Below are positions 26,202 to 35,438 of a DNA stretch of 64,000 nt, in pieces. Below the pieces are notes generated by a model. The model made no database searches. It worked only from the letters and a program-made list of their open reading frames with translations, and was not told where the DNA came from. How positions within the stretch are numbered: position 1 is the first letter of the stretch; each line of letters starts with the position of its first letter. This stretch comes from Streptomyces sennicomposti (GTDB lineage Bacteria > Actinomycetota > Actinomycetes > Streptomycetales > Streptomycetaceae): assembly GCF_019890635.1 (NCBI RefSeq), contig NZ_JAIOAB010000013.1:62001-126000 (forward strand), written 5' to 3'. Made by a program: the position numbers and the translations under genes.

Positions 26202-26954
26202 TCAGTGCGCGGCCGGAACCGCCCGGCCTGAGGCCGCCCCGGCGGGCTTGGGGTTGAGCTGCCGCTCGGCCAACTCGCCGAAGAGCAGGCCGAATCCGCC
26301 CCACAGCACGGCCTGGATGGCCAGCGCGGAGAGCCGGAACCGCCACAGCAGGGTGGCCGGGAAGTGCTCCGGCACCTCGTTGACGACGGGCAGGAACGCG
26401 TAGGCCAGCCCGATCACGACGGCGAACGCGGCCACCGCGACGACCGTCGCCCACCAGGTCCCGAGGCCGGGCGCCAGGCGCTTGCCGAGGAGGGTGGCGG
26501 CGATCGCGAGGAGCACGCTGAGCACCATCATCAGGAAGTACAGGGTGGTCCGCTTGCCGATGGTGTCAGGGTCGCCGACCGACGGCGGGTTGGCCGGGTA
26601 TTTCAGGAACGGCACGACATACACGGCGAGCAGCGCGCAGCCGGACAGCAGCAGCGCGGTCGCCCGCGGCGAGAAGCGGCCGACGCGGCCGAGCGCGAAA
26701 CAGTAGGCGAGCGCGGCGATGCCGCCGAAGGCGACGCCGTAGACCAGGACGCCGGTGGCGAGACCGGCGGTGGACTGCAGGGAGCGCGAGACGACTTCCA
26801 TCTCGTGCTCGTGGGAGTGGGACTCCTCGAAGCCGATCGCCTTGTCGACGTTCGGCTCACCGAGGAGATAGGCGACGACCAGGGCGAGCACACCGGCCGC
26901 GAGGCCGGCGAGCATGCCGCGGACGAGCAGGTTTCTTACCGTTGCGGAGTTCAT
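26202..26954 (-). CDS. cbtA: CbtA family cobalt transporter subunit
   Basis: CbtA is the larger membrane subunit of a B12-regulated putative cobalt transporter. The 250-residue protein has about five to six hydrophobic segments (starting GMLAGLAAGVLALVVAYLLG). A His/Glu cluster ESHSHEHEMEVV after the first segment would suit cobalt binding, and the loop FLKYPANPPSVGDPDTIGKRT is conserved in this family. It lies 21 bp downstream of cbtB, and both sit behind a cobalamin riboswitch, which is the defining context. Confidence 0.93.
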   Translation of the reverse strand: MNSATVRNLLVRGMLAGLAAGVLALVVAYLLGEPNVDKAIGFEESHSHEHEMEVVSRSLQSTAGLATGVLVYGVAFGGIAALAYCFALGRVGRFSPRATALLLSGCALLAVYVVPFLKYPANPPSVGDPDTIGKRTTLYFLMMVLSVLLAIAATLLGKRLAPGLGTWWATVVAVAAFAVVIGLAYAFLPVVNEVPEHFPATLLWRFRLSALAIQAVLWGGFGLLFGELAERQLNPKPAGAASGRAVPAAH

Positions 26955-26975
26955 GGGCGTGCGGCGTCCCTCGCG

Positions 26976-27197
26976 TCAGTGGCAGGGGAAGCCGAGCAGG
27001 TGGCGGGCGTCGTGCACCCACTCGTGGACGTCCGTGCCGCTGAACACGGAGGTGGCGCCCTGCTCGGCGCCGACGAAGTAGAGAAGGATCAGCATCAGGA
27101 TGCCGAAGAAGACCGCCCAGGGAGCTATCGCCTTCAGCGGCAGCTTGGCGGGAACGACGGGGGTGGTGGCGGTCGGCTGAGCGACATGCTGCGCCAT
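26976..27197 (-). CDS. cbtB: CbtB family small cobalt transporter subunit
   Basis: CbtB has a single membrane segment (APWAVFFGILMLILLYFVG) and the conserved His-rich C-terminus VHEWVHDARHLLGFPCH, which probably hands cobalt to CbtA. The 73-residue length is typical. The ATG at 27197 with GAGGAGG upstream is chosen over longer in-frame starts that would run into the riboswitch. Confidence 0.93.
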   Translation of the reverse strand: MAQHVAQPTATTPVVPAKLPLKAIAPWAVFFGILMLILLYFVGAEQGATSVFSGTDVHEWVHDARHLLGFPCH

Positions 27198-27247
27198 GGC
27201 AGGGCCTCCTCTGGGAGTTCGCGTCCCATCTCGGTGGTGCACAGGAC

Positions 27248-27350
27248 GAGGACTACGGGTCTGACTCACGCACGCCTGGGGCGTCCGTTCACAGTGGCGC
27301 GACCGTGCCGGACTCTCACCGGCTTCCGTCTCGCCCTCGTCGATATCGCA
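27248..27350 (-). ncRNA. Cobalamin riboswitch upstream of cbtBA
   Basis: Read on the minus strand the order is GAAGCCGGTGAGAGTCCGGC, ACGGTCGCGCCACTGTGA and the B12 box GAGTCAGACCCGTAGTC (27267-27251), the conserved core of the cobalamin aptamer. The cbtB start is 50 bp further on. High cobalamin should lower cobalt uptake. The 5' boundary is approximate. Confidence 0.9.
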
Positions 27351-27447
27351 TCGACGGTACCGCGCGCGACGGGCGGGGCCAAGACCGCGGCCACCCGGCG
27401 TGATCTTCCTCTCGCACCGGGTGGCCGGACGGCGGGGGCGGCGCGGA

Positions 27448-28242
27448 TCAGCGGTGGCGGAAGTCCGGAGCGCGCTTGTCGACGAAGGCGCCCATCCCCT
27501 CCTTCTGGTCGGCGGTGGCGAACACCGCGTGGAACAGGCGGCGTTCGAAGCGGACGCCCTCGGCGAGCGTGGTCTCGAAGGCGCGGGCGACGGCCTCCTT
27601 GGCCATCATCGCCACCGGCAGCGACATCCCCGCGACGGTGTCCGCGACCGCCAGCGCCCCGCCGATCAGCTCGTCGGCGGGCACCACCCGCGAGACGAGG
27701 CCCGCGCGTTCGGCCTCGGCGGCGTCCATGGTGCGCCCGGTGAGGACCATCTCCATGGCCTTGGCCTTGCCGACGGCGCGGGTCAGCCGCTGGGAGCCGC
27801 CGATGCCGGGGATCACGCCGAGTTTGATCTCGGGCTGGCCGAAGACGGCGGTGTCGGCGGCGAGCAGGATGTCGCAGAGCATGGCGAGTTCGCAGCCGCC
27901 GCCGAGGGCGTACCCGGCGACGGCGGCCACGGTCGGCGTGCGCAGTCGCCCGAGCCGGTCCCAGGCGGCGAACCAGTCGGCGAGGTACATGTCCAGGTAG
28001 TCGTGCGGGCGCATCTCCTTGATGTCGGCGCCGGCCGCGAACGCCCTGGCGGAGCCGGTGATCACGACGCAGCCGCACTCCGGGTCGCGGTCGAGGGCCT
28101 CGGTGGCGGCCACGACCTCGTGCATCACCTGGAGGTTGAGCGCGTTGAGGGCCTGGGGGCGGTCGAGGGTGAGCAGGGCGGTGCGGCCCTCGCGTTCGAC
28201 GCGGATCGTCTCGTAGTCGGTATCCGGTCCGGTGGTCGTCAT
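27448..28242 (-). CDS. Enoyl-CoA hydratase of the valine operon
   Basis: The product hydrates a 2-enoyl-CoA, here probably methacrylyl-CoA from valine. The 264-residue crotonase has both catalytic Glu residues of true hydratases ([10 protein letters not shown] and [15 protein letters not shown]), the oxyanion segment [10 protein letters not shown], and [20 protein letters not shown] helices. The ATG at 28242 overlaps the mmsB stop as ATGA. It is the last gene of the mmsA operon, 250 bp from the B12 riboswitch of cbtBA. Confidence 0.9.
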   Translation of the reverse strand: MTTTGPDTDYETIRVEREGRTALLTLDRPQALNALNLQVMHEVVAATEALDRDPECGCVVITGSARAFAAGADIKEMRPHDYLDMYLADWFAAWDRLGRLRTPTVAAVAGYALGGGCELAMLCDILLAADTAVFGQPEIKLGVIPGIGGSQRLTRAVGKAKAMEMVLTGRTMDAAEAERAGLVSRVVPADELIGGALAVADTVAGMSLPVAMMAKEAVARAFETTLAEGVRFERRLFHAVFATADQKEGMGAFVDKRAPDFRHR

Positions 28243-29180
28243 GCCCGCTGTCCGCTCCTGTCCCCGTCGGTCTTCTCCCTGTCGGTCTTCTCCCTGATGG
28301 TCTTCTCCCTGATGGTCTTCACGATGCCGGAGAAGTCCTCCGCGTCGCCGACGCGTTCGGCGTAGGCGGCGTACAACTCGGCCGCGCGCAGTCCGAGTTC
28401 CGCGTGCACGCCGCCCTCGCGGGCGGCGTCGGCGGCCAGGCCCAGGTCCTTGGCCATCAGCGCGGCGGCGAAGCCGGGCCGGTAGTCGCGGTTGGCGGGG
28501 CTGGCCGGAACGGGGCCGGGGACGGGGCAGTTGACTCTCAGCGCCCAGCACTGCCCGGAGGCCGTGGCGGCCACGTCGTACAGGGCCTGGTGGGTGAGGC
28601 CGAGGCTCTCGCCGAGGACGAACGCCTCGCTGACGGCGATCATCGAGACGCCGAGGATCATGTTGTTGCAGATCTTGGCGGCCTGTCCGGCGCCCGGGCC
28701 GCCGCAGTGCACGGCCTTCTCGCCCATGGCCGCCAGCAGCGGCCGGGCCTCGGCGAACTCCGCCTCGCCGCCGCCGGCCATGAAGGTGAGCGTGCCGGCC
28801 TCCGCGCCGACGACCCCTCCGGACACGGGCGCGTCCAGGGAGCGCATGCCCGCTGCGGCGGCCCGTTCGTGGGCGGTGCGGGCGTCGGCGACGTCGATGG
28901 TGGAGCAGTCCACGAAGAGGGCGCCGGGGCGGGCGGCGGACAGGAGGTCGTCGTAGAGGCCCAGGACGTGCCGGCCGGCGGGGAGCATGGTGAGGACCAC
29001 GTCCGCCTCGGCGACCGCCCCGGCCGCCGTGGCCGCGGGCTCCACCCCGTGGGCCGCGGCGGCCTCCCGCGCGGCGGGTACGAGGTCGTGCCCGAGCACC
29101 CGGTGTCCGGCCCCGGCGAGGTGGGCGGCCATGGGGGCGCCCATGTGCCCGAGTCCGACGAACGCGACGGTGAGGGTCAC
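28239..29180 (-). CDS. mmsB: 3-hydroxyisobutyrate dehydrogenase
   Basis: MmsB oxidises 3-hydroxyisobutyrate to methylmalonate semialdehyde with NAD. The 313-residue protein has the NAD motif [11 protein letters not shown], the substrate loop [20 protein letters not shown] and the catalytic Lys in [13 protein letters not shown]. After the normal end of the fold there is a charged tail of about 25 residues with repeats [20 protein letters not shown], encoded by 15-bp tandem DNA repeats. Both ends overlap neighbours by 4 bp. Confidence 0.92.
   Translation of the reverse strand: MTLTVAFVGLGHMGAPMAAHLAGAGHRVLGHDLVPAAREAAAAHGVEPAATAAGAVAEADVVLTMLPAGRHVLGLYDDLLSAARPGALFVDCSTIDVADARTAHERAAAAGMRSLDAPVSGGVVGAEAGTLTFMAGGGEAEFAEARPLLAAMGEKAVHCGGPGAGQAAKICNNMILGVSMIAVSEAFVLGESLGLTHQALYDVAATASGQCWALRVNCPVPGPVPASPANRDYRPGFAAALMAKDLGLAADAAREGGVHAELGLRAAELYAAYAERVGDAEDFSGIVKTIREKTIREKTDREKTDGDRSGQRA
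28269..28325 (-). repeat. 15-bp tandem repeats at the 3' end of mmsB
   Basis: GGTCTTCTCCCTGTC-type units start at 28269, 28284, 28299 and 28314. They encode the five-residue repeat [10 protein letters not shown] at the C-terminus of MmsB, just before the ech start, so expansion would only lengthen the tail. Confidence 0.85.
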
Positions 29181-30256
29181 CAGGCCACCTCCGCATCGCT
29201 GCCGGCCCCGTCGGCGAGCCCGAGTTCCCGGTCGCCGAGGGGCGCGAAGAACGCCTCGACGTCGGCGTCCGAGACCTCGGCGAGGGTCCGCGGCGACCAG
29301 CGCGGGTCGCGGTCCTTGTCGATGACCTGGGCGCGGATGCCCTCCACCAGGTCGGGGCTGCGCAGACAGGCGCAGGAGACGCGGTACTCCTGGTCGAGGA
29401 CCCGCTCCAGCGGACCGAGCCGGCGGGCCCGGCGCAGCGCGGCCAGGGTCACCTTCAGCGAGGTGGGCGACTTGGTCAGCAGGGTCTCGGCGGCCTCCTT
29501 GGCGGCCGGGTCGCCGTGGCCGAGCAGCCGCCGCACGATCTCCTCAACAGTGCCGGCCGCGTAACAGGCGTCGATCCACTCCCGCCGCGCGGCCAACTCG
29601 CCCTGCGGCGGCGGCTGTACGTGCCGTTCGAGGGCGTCGTGCACGGGCAGGTCGGCGAGGTCGGCGACGAGGCCGGGGAGGGCGGCGGAGGGGACGTAGT
29701 GGTCGGCGAGTCCGCACAGCAGGGCGTCGCCGGCGCCGATCTGCGCGCCGGTCAGGGCGAGATGGGTGCCGAGTTCGCCGGGGGCGAGACCGAGGAGATA
29801 GGTGCCGCCGACGTCGGGGACGAAGCCGATGCCGGTCTCGGGCATGGCGACCCGGGACCGCTCGGTGACGATACGGACGCTGCCGTGCGCGGAGACGCCG
29901 ACGCCGCCGCCCATCACGATGCCGTCCATCAGCGCGACGTACGGCTTGGGATAGCGGGCGATCCGGGCGTTGAGGCGGTACTCGTCGCGCCAGAACGCCG
30001 CCGCTGCCGAGCCGTCGCCGTCGCGGGCGTCGTCGTGCACGGCGCGGATGTCGCCGCCCGCGCACAGTCCGCGCTCTCCGGCGCCGCTGACGACGACGGT
30101 CTCCACGGCCGGGTCGTGTTCCCACGCGGTGAGCGCGGCGTCGATGCGGCGCACCATCTCGTGGTCGAGGGCGTTGATGGCCCGGGGGCGGTTGAGGGTG
30201 ATGTGGGCGGCCCGTCCGGCGGTGCCGAACAGGACGGGGGCCTCGGCGGCGGTCAT
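29177..30256 (-). CDS. 3-hydroxyisobutyryl-CoA hydrolase (crotonase superfamily)
   Basis: The enzyme frees 3-hydroxyisobutyrate from its CoA ester in valine breakdown. At 359 residues it is longer than a hydratase, as HIBCH proteins are. It shows [29 protein letters not shown] and [19 protein letters not shown], which separate HIBCH from enoyl-CoA hydratases. The C-terminal part has [16 protein letters not shown], another family mark. It overlaps both neighbours by 4 bp. Confidence 0.9.
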   Translation of the reverse strand: MTAAEAPVLFGTAGRAAHITLNRPRAINALDHEMVRRIDAALTAWEHDPAVETVVVSGAGERGLCAGGDIRAVHDDARDGDGSAAAAFWRDEYRLNARIARYPKPYVALMDGIVMGGGVGVSAHGSVRIVTERSRVAMPETGIGFVPDVGGTYLLGLAPGELGTHLALTGAQIGAGDALLCGLADHYVPSAALPGLVADLADLPVHDALERHVQPPPQGELAARREWIDACYAAGTVEEIVRRLLGHGDPAAKEAAETLLTKSPTSLKVTLAALRRARRLGPLERVLDQEYRVSCACLRSPDLVEGIRAQVIDKDRDPRWSPRTLAEVSDADVEAFFAPLGDRELGLADGAGSDAEVAW

Positions 30257-31401
30257 CCGAACGCCTCCGTCAGGCCGCGGGCCACGATGACGCGCATGAT
30301 CTCGTTGGTTCCTTCCAGGATCTGGTGCACCCGCAGGTCGCGGACGATCTTCTCGATGCCGTACTCGCTGAGGTAGCCGTAGCCGCCGTGCAGCTGGAGC
30401 GCGCGGTCGGCGACCGAGTACCCGGTGTCGGTGGCGAACCGCTTGGCCATCGCGCACAGATACCGAGCCTGCGGGTCCCCGGCGTCCAGCGCGCGGGCGG
30501 CCTGCTGGACCAGGGCGCGTGCGGCGGCCAGCTCGGTGGCCATGTCGGCGAGGCGGAAGCGCAGCGCCTGCGCGTCCAGCAGCCGTCGGCCGAAGGCCTC
30601 GCGGTCGGCGAGGTGGGCGAGGCTGCGGTCCAGGGCGCTGCGGGCGCCGCCGAGCGAGCAGGCGGCGATGCCGAGCCGGCCGCCGTTCAGGCCGCTCATG
30701 GCGATCCGGAAGCCCTGGCCCTCGCGGCCGAGGAGCCGGTCGGCGGGTACGCGCACATGGTCCAGGATCACCTGGCGGGTGGGCTGCGCGTTCCAGCCCA
30801 TCTTGCGTTCGTTCGGCCCGAAGGAGAGGCCGGGGTCGTCCTTGTCCACGACGAACGCGGACACCCCGCCGGGGCCCTCGCCGCCGGTGCGGGCCATCAC
30901 CACGTACAGCTGGGAGGCGCCCGCGCCGGAGATGAACTGCTTGACGCCGGTGAGCACGTATGCGTCGCCGTCGCGGACGGCGCGGGTGGTCAGGGCGGCC
31001 GCGTCCGAGCCGGCGCCGGGCTCGGTCAGGCAGTAGCTGGCGAGGTCGTCCATGGCGCACAGGCGCGGCAGCCGGCGCTCGCGCTGGGCGGCGTCGCCGT
31101 AGTGGTCGATCATCCAGGCGACCATGTTGTGGATGGAGAGATAGCCGGCGACGGCCGGGCAGCCGGTGGCCAGGGTCTCGAAGACGAGGACGCCGTCGGC
31201 GCGGGCGAGCCCGGAGCCGCCGGACTCCTCGCGGACGTAGACGCCGCCGAGCCCGAGCCCGGCCGCCTTGCGCAGCACGTCCACCGGGAAGTGCTTGTCG
31301 CGGTCCCAGTCCAGGGCGTGCGGGGCGAGGTGGTCCTGGGCGAAGTCGAGCGTGGTCTCGACGAGGGCCTGCTGGTCCTCGGTGAGCGAGGTGGTGGTCA
31401 T
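30253..31401 (-). CDS. acdH: Isobutyryl-CoA dehydrogenase-type acyl-CoA dehydrogenase
   Basis: This FAD enzyme desaturates a branched acyl-CoA, here probably isobutyryl-CoA to methacrylyl-CoA, passing electrons to ETF. The 382-residue protein has the FAD motif CLTEPGAGSDAAALTT, KQFISGAGASQLYVVMART, LHGGYGYLSEYGIEKIVRDLRVHQI and the catalytic Glu in ILEGTNEIMR. Its place between mmsA and the hydrolase supports valine use; AcdH of S. coelicolor and S. avermitilis has this role. Confidence 0.9.
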   Translation of the reverse strand: MTTTSLTEDQQALVETTLDFAQDHLAPHALDWDRDKHFPVDVLRKAAGLGLGGVYVREESGGSGLARADGVLVFETLATGCPAVAGYLSIHNMVAWMIDHYGDAAQRERRLPRLCAMDDLASYCLTEPGAGSDAAALTTRAVRDGDAYVLTGVKQFISGAGASQLYVVMARTGGEGPGGVSAFVVDKDDPGLSFGPNERKMGWNAQPTRQVILDHVRVPADRLLGREGQGFRIAMSGLNGGRLGIAACSLGGARSALDRSLAHLADREAFGRRLLDAQALRFRLADMATELAAARALVQQAARALDAGDPQARYLCAMAKRFATDTGYSVADRALQLHGGYGYLSEYGIEKIVRDLRVHQILEGTNEIMRVIVARGLTEAFG

Positions 31402-31408
31402 ACGGCGC

Positions 31409-32950
31409 TCATCCCATCGTCGGGATCGTGAAGCTGGCGCCCTCGCGCCGGCCGGCCGGCCAGCGGGAGGTCACGGTCTTCGTCCGGGTGCAGAAGCGGA
31501 TCGCGTCCGGGCCGTGCTGGTTCAGGTCGCCGAAGCCGGACCGCTTCCAGCCGCCGAAGGTGTGGTAGGCGACGGGCACCGGGATGGGCACGTTGACGCC
31601 GATCATGCCGGTGTTCACCCGCCGGGTGAAGTCGCGGGCGGTGTCGCCGTCGCGGGTGAAGATCGCCACGCCGTTGCCGTACGGGTGCTCGCTGTGCAGG
31701 CGCAGGGCCTCCTCGTAGTCGGCGGCGCGGACGACTGAGAGGACGGGCCCGAAGATCTCCTCCTGGTAGATGCGCATCGCCGGGGTGACCCGGTCGAAGA
31801 GTGAGGCCCCGGCGAAGAAGCCGTTCTCGTGCCCGGGCAGCGTGAAGTCCCTTCCGTCCACGACGAGTTCGGCGCCCTCCTCGACCCCCAGGTCGACGTA
31901 GGAGCGGACCCGGTCGAGGGCGTCGCGGCTCACCAGGGGTCCGAAGTCGGCCTCGGGGTCGTCGCCGCGGCCGATGCGCAGCGCGCCGACGCGTTCCTTG
32001 AGCCGGGCGACCAGGCGGTCGGCGGTGGCCTCGCCGACCGGTACGGCGACCGAGATCGCCATGCAGCGCTCGCCGGCCGACCCGTATCCGGCGCCGATCA
32101 GGGCGTCCACCGCCTGGTCGAGGTCGGCGTCCGGCATCACGATCATGTGGTTCTTGGCGCCGCCGAAGCACTGGGCGCGCTTGCCGTGGGCGGCGGCGGT
32201 GGCGTAGACGTGCGCGGCGATCGGGGTGGAGCCGACGAAGCCGAGGGCGGCCACGCGCGGGTCCGCCAGCAGGGTGTCGACCGCTTCCCGGCCGCCGTGC
32301 ACGACGTTGAGGACGCCGGGCGGCAGACCGGCCTCCAGGAAGAGTTCGGCGAGCCGCAGCGGGACGGACGGGACGCGCTCGCCGGGTTTGAGGACGAAGG
32401 CGTTTCCGCAGGCCAGCGCGGGGGCGGCTTGCCACAGGGGGATCATCGCGGGGAAGTTGAACGGCGTGATGCCGGCGATGACGCCGAGGGGCGCGCGCAG
32501 GGAGTGCACGTCGATGCCGGTGCCGGCGTTGTCGGTGAACTCGCCCTTGAGCAGATGCGGGATTCCGGCCGCGAACTCGACGACCTCCAGGCCGCGTTGG
32601 AGGTCGCCGTGCGCGTCCGCGATCGTCTTGCCGTGCTCGGCGGACAGCAGCCGGGCCAGGGTGTCCTTGTCCCGCTCGGCCAGGGCGAGGAAGCGCAGCA
32701 GGACACGGGCGCGGCGCTGCGGGTTCCACTCGGCCCACTCGGGCTGCGCCAGGGCCGCGTCGGCGATCGCCGCCTCGGTCTCGGCGCGGCTCGCCAGGGG
32801 CACGCGGGCCTGGACCTCGCCGGCGTTCGGGTCGTACACGTCGCCGTACGCACCGGAGGCGCCGGGGGTGTGCTTGCCGCCGATGAAGTGGGTCAGTTCG
32901 CGGACGGGGGCACGATCGGGGATGTCGGTGGTGTCGGTGGTGCGGACCAT
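31409..32950 (-). CDS. mmsA: CoA-acylating methylmalonate-semialdehyde dehydrogenase
   Basis: MmsA converts methylmalonate semialdehyde to propionyl-CoA, the final valine step. The 513-residue protein has the ALDH fold with ITPFNFPAMIPLWQAAPAL, GFVGSTPIAAHVY, the catalytic Cys in SAGERCMAIS and the MmsA-specific GGWKRSGFGDLNQHG near the C-terminus. It is the first gene of the valine operon. A cobalamin riboswitch with its own promoter lies 290 bp upstream on the same strand with no other clear gene between, so mmsA is the best candidate target. Confidence 0.94.
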   Translation of the reverse strand: MVRTTDTTDIPDRAPVRELTHFIGGKHTPGASGAYGDVYDPNAGEVQARVPLASRAETEAAIADAALAQPEWAEWNPQRRARVLLRFLALAERDKDTLARLLSAEHGKTIADAHGDLQRGLEVVEFAAGIPHLLKGEFTDNAGTGIDVHSLRAPLGVIAGITPFNFPAMIPLWQAAPALACGNAFVLKPGERVPSVPLRLAELFLEAGLPPGVLNVVHGGREAVDTLLADPRVAALGFVGSTPIAAHVYATAAAHGKRAQCFGGAKNHMIVMPDADLDQAVDALIGAGYGSAGERCMAISVAVPVGEATADRLVARLKERVGALRIGRGDDPEADFGPLVSRDALDRVRSYVDLGVEEGAELVVDGRDFTLPGHENGFFAGASLFDRVTPAMRIYQEEIFGPVLSVVRAADYEEALRLHSEHPYGNGVAIFTRDGDTARDFTRRVNTGMIGVNVPIPVPVAYHTFGGWKRSGFGDLNQHGPDAIRFCTRTKTVTSRWPAGRREGASFTIPTMG

Positions 32951-33236
32951 GGGTGCCTGCTCTCGTCAGGTGGGGTCCGAGGACGGCGCGCTGCCCCGGG
33001 GCACGCGGCACACGGCACGCCGGGGGCGTACGCGGGCGCGGGGAGCGGGGCCGCGCGAGAGCGCGGACGGCGCGGGAACGGACCGTCAGGCCAGGGCGGT
33101 CCGAGGCCGGGCGGGGCCTGGATCGGCCGCGGTTCCCGGGTGGGGTACGGACCGCCGGGCGGGTCGGCCGGGGTCGTGGACGCACACCGGTGCCATGCGT
33201 GTCAGCTCCATCCTCGTGGACCACACGGAACATCCC

Positions 33237-33394
33237 GCGGCCGGTATCCTGACTCCCGGATCAGCGCGCGCCGTCCGCCTTCCCGACATCCTGCTCGTCA
33301 GTGGCGTACCGCTCGACGGCGCACTCCCCGGTCACAGTGGCGGGACCGTGCCGGAATCACACCGGCTTCCCTGCACCGCGGGCCTTGGTCGCGA
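33237..33394 (-). ncRNA. Cobalamin riboswitch upstream of mmsA
   Basis: On the minus strand the order is GAAGCCGGTGTGATTCCGGC, ACGGTCCCGCCACTGTGA and a perfect B12 box GAGTCAGGATACCGGCC (33255-33239), so the aptamer core is intact. A TATATA -10 and a palindrome precede it at 33395-33414. Downstream there is only a possible 36-codon frame (33199-33089, beginning MAPVCVHDP), not recognised, and then mmsA at 32950. It could therefore govern the valine operon, or have lost an original gene such as a B12 or cobalt gene. Confidence 0.88.
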
Positions 33395-33414
33395 CTATAT
33401 AGTTGGACGTCCAA
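33395..33414 (-). promoter_or_regulatory. Promoter/operator of the mmsA-side riboswitch
   Basis: On the minus strand the 12-bp perfect palindrome TTGGACGTCCAA (33414-33403) is followed after one base by TATATAG (33401-33395), a near-consensus -10. A repressor on the palindrome would sit between -35 and -10. I do not know the cognate regulator; GntR or TetR types use sites of this kind. Confidence 0.6.
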
Positions 33415-33478
33415 GTAAATCCAGCCCCCGTCGCCGGCCCGACCCGTACGGCGGCCCGGCCGGCGGGGTGTTCCGGCC

Positions 33479-33877
33479 TCAGGGCTCCGTGCGGCGGCGC
33501 GGCGGGGTGAAGGCGTACAGGTCGAGGATGTCCGGCCGGGGAGCGACGCCGGGGCCGCCGGCCCGCACCCAGGCGACGATGTCCTCGGTCGCGTCCGCGT
33601 CGTTGACGAGCCCCAGCCACACCGGCCGGGCACCGGCGGCCCGGCCCGCGGCGGACGGCTGTACGACGACCACGTTGGCCTGGTCGCACACGTCCAGGCA
33701 GTCGGAGATCCGCACCGGCGCCGCCGCCCGCAGGCGCGCGGTCCGCGCCGCGTGGTCGCCGGCCACCTTGGAGGTGCCGCAACAGCAGTCCCGGCAGACG
33801 ACGACCCGGCACGGCACCGGCCCGCCGCCCGCCGCGCCCCCGTCATCCGCCGCCGCGTTCCCCGCCCCTCCGGTCAC
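33479..33877 (-). CDS. (2Fe-2S) ferredoxin-like protein of the thioredoxin-fold type
   Basis: The 132-residue product has the cluster pattern CRDCCCGTSKV near residue 28 and CLDVCDQANVVVV near residue 60, followed by PVWLGLVNDADATEDIVAWV, as in small thioredoxin-like 2Fe-2S proteins found beside cobalamin and cobaltochelatase genes in actinomycetes. The GTG at 33877 gives the longest form, but its ribosome site is poor. A GTG at about codon 21 would leave the fold intact. It follows the NiCoT permease by 79 bp and is likely cotranscribed. Confidence 0.75.
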   Translation of the reverse strand: MTGGAGNAAADDGGAAGGGPVPCRVVVCRDCCCGTSKVAGDHAARTARLRAAAPVRISDCLDVCDQANVVVVQPSAAGRAAGARPVWLGLVNDADATEDIVAWVRAGGPGVAPRPDILDLYAFTPPRRRTEP

Positions 33878-33956
33878 ACCCCACCGCTTCCCGGACCGCC
33901 GTCACTCTTGCCGGCGATCATCATCGCACCGGCGGCGCGGGCCCCGGCCGTCCGGG

Positions 33957-35123
33957 TCACTCCGGTTCCGCCGACGCCGCCGCGCGGGCCATGCCCGCCT
34001 CCCACTTCTCCTCGATCCGGCCGACCTTCCACACCACGAGGGCGACGGCCCAGGTGGCGAAGAACAGGCCGACGACGACGTAGCCGACGATGTTCAGGTC
34101 GAGTCCGGCGATCCAGTCCCAGAACGCGCCGTGCAGATCCGCCTGGTCGGCGACCAGGCCGAGCAGTTCGACGGTGCCGATGACGAGCGCGACGGCGACG
34201 GACAGTCCGGTCATCGTGAGGTTGTAGTAGACCTTGCGGACCGGCTTGGAGAACGCCCAGCCGTAGGCGAAGTTCATGAACGAGCCGTCGATCGTGTCCA
34301 GCAGCGACATGCCCGCGGCGAACAGGACGGGCAGGCACAGGATGGCGTACCAGGGCAGTCCGGAGGCCGCGCCCGATCCGGCCAGGACGAGCAGGGCGAT
34401 CTCGGTCGCTGTGTCGAAGCCGAGGCCGAAGAGCAGACCGAGCGGATACATCTGCCACGGCTTGGTGATCGCCTTCGTCAGCCGGCCCAGCAGGCGGTTC
34501 ATGAAGCCGCGGTTGTCGAGCTGCTGCTCCAGCGCGGCTTCGTCGAAGTGCCCGGCGCGCATCTGCCGGAACACCTTCCAGATGCCCGCCATGATCAGCA
34601 GGTTGATGACCGCGATGACGTAGAGGAAGGTCCCGGAGACGGTCGTGCCGATCCAGCCGGTGACGCTGTGCAGCTCGGAGTCGTCGTTCTCGACGGGTCC
34701 GGCCAGGGCCTTCACGCCCAGCGAGAGCAGGAAGGCGAGGAGGAAGACGATCGTGGAGTGGCCGAGGGAGAACCAGAAGCCGACCGACAGGGGCCGTCTG
34801 CCCTCGTTCATCAGCTTGCGGGTGGTGTTGTCGATCGCGGCGATGTGGTCGGCGTCGAACGCGTGCCGCATGCCGAGGGTGTAGGCGGTGACGCCGATGC
34901 CCACGCCGAAGGTCTTGGCGCCCAGGCTGTAGTGCTCCGGGGCGACGATGCCGACCAGGGTGACCCATCCGATGACGTGCAGGGCGAGGACGAACCCCGC
35001 CATGCCGCCGACGCCGGCCCACTCCTTGCGGGTCATGGACGCGCGGACGCGGCGCCACGACAGGCGGGGCCCGCCGTCCGGGGCGGCCGGGCGCGCGGGG
35101 GCGGAATCGGGGGCGGTGGTCAT
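33957..35123 (-). CDS. NiCoT family nickel/cobalt permease (HoxN/NixA type)
   Basis: This 388-residue membrane protein imports Ni2+ or Co2+. It has about eight membrane segments, the family signature RHAFDADHIAAIDNTTR (HX4DH) in segment II, LGHSTIVFLLAFLLSLG, and FGLGFDTATEIALL. The long cytoplasmic loop between segments IV and V is present. The ATG at 35123 has GAGG upstream and gives the normal start; a longer in-frame start at 35252 has no fold support. The ferredoxin-like neighbour and the nearby cobalamin elements favour cobalt. Confidence 0.9.
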   Translation of the reverse strand: MTTAPDSAPARPAAPDGGPRLSWRRVRASMTRKEWAGVGGMAGFVLALHVIGWVTLVGIVAPEHYSLGAKTFGVGIGVTAYTLGMRHAFDADHIAAIDNTTRKLMNEGRRPLSVGFWFSLGHSTIVFLLAFLLSLGVKALAGPVENDDSELHSVTGWIGTTVSGTFLYVIAVINLLIMAGIWKVFRQMRAGHFDEAALEQQLDNRGFMNRLLGRLTKAITKPWQMYPLGLLFGLGFDTATEIALLVLAGSGAASGLPWYAILCLPVLFAAGMSLLDTIDGSFMNFAYGWAFSKPVRKVYYNLTMTGLSVAVALVIGTVELLGLVADQADLHGAFWDWIAGLDLNIVGYVVVGLFFATWAVALVVWKVGRIEEKWEAGMARAAASAEPE

Positions 35124-35314
35124 GGAACTGGCCTCACTGATGTCACTGGTGCCACTGGTGTCGGTCCCGCTGGTCTGCGAGCGGCTGATCACAGCGACGG
35201 CGAGCGGCTGATCTCGGCCGCACATGTCGTCGCGTACCCCACGCTTCTGCACATGACTCGCAACTACAACGAAGGGGTGGCAAAGACCGGGTCAAGGGAG
35301 ATCCACTCCGCCGC

Positions 35315-35404
35315 GGGTCGGCGCCGCCCGGGTTGTGGCTGGTCGGGTCGGCGCCGCCCGGGTCGTGGCTGGTCGGGTCGGCACCGCCCGGGTCGTGGCT
35401 GGTC
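35315..35404. repeat. Three 30-bp tandem repeats between the SARP gene and the NiCoT promoter
   Basis: Units starting at 35315, 35345 and 35375 (each beginning GGGTCGGC and ending GTGGCTGGTC) differ by one or two bases. They lie in the 315-bp gap upstream of the NiCoT gene and beyond the end of the SARP gene; the remainder of the gap shows no gene. Confidence 0.85.
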
Positions 35405-35438
35405 AGGTGGCCGGCCAAGCGGCCGACCAAGCGGCTGG

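Noticed and set aside
33086..33289. Minus-strand 67-codon ORF overlapping the mmsA-side riboswitch
   Set aside because: Its first part covers the B12 box and its translation is Pro/Arg-rich without features. Only a shorter internal frame after the aptamer remains as a weak possibility.
35124..35300. Possible Nur/NikR nickel operator before the NiCoT gene
   Set aside because: Only loose TTGTAGTTGCG-like words are seen; the TTGCAA-N5-TTGCAA pattern is not met.
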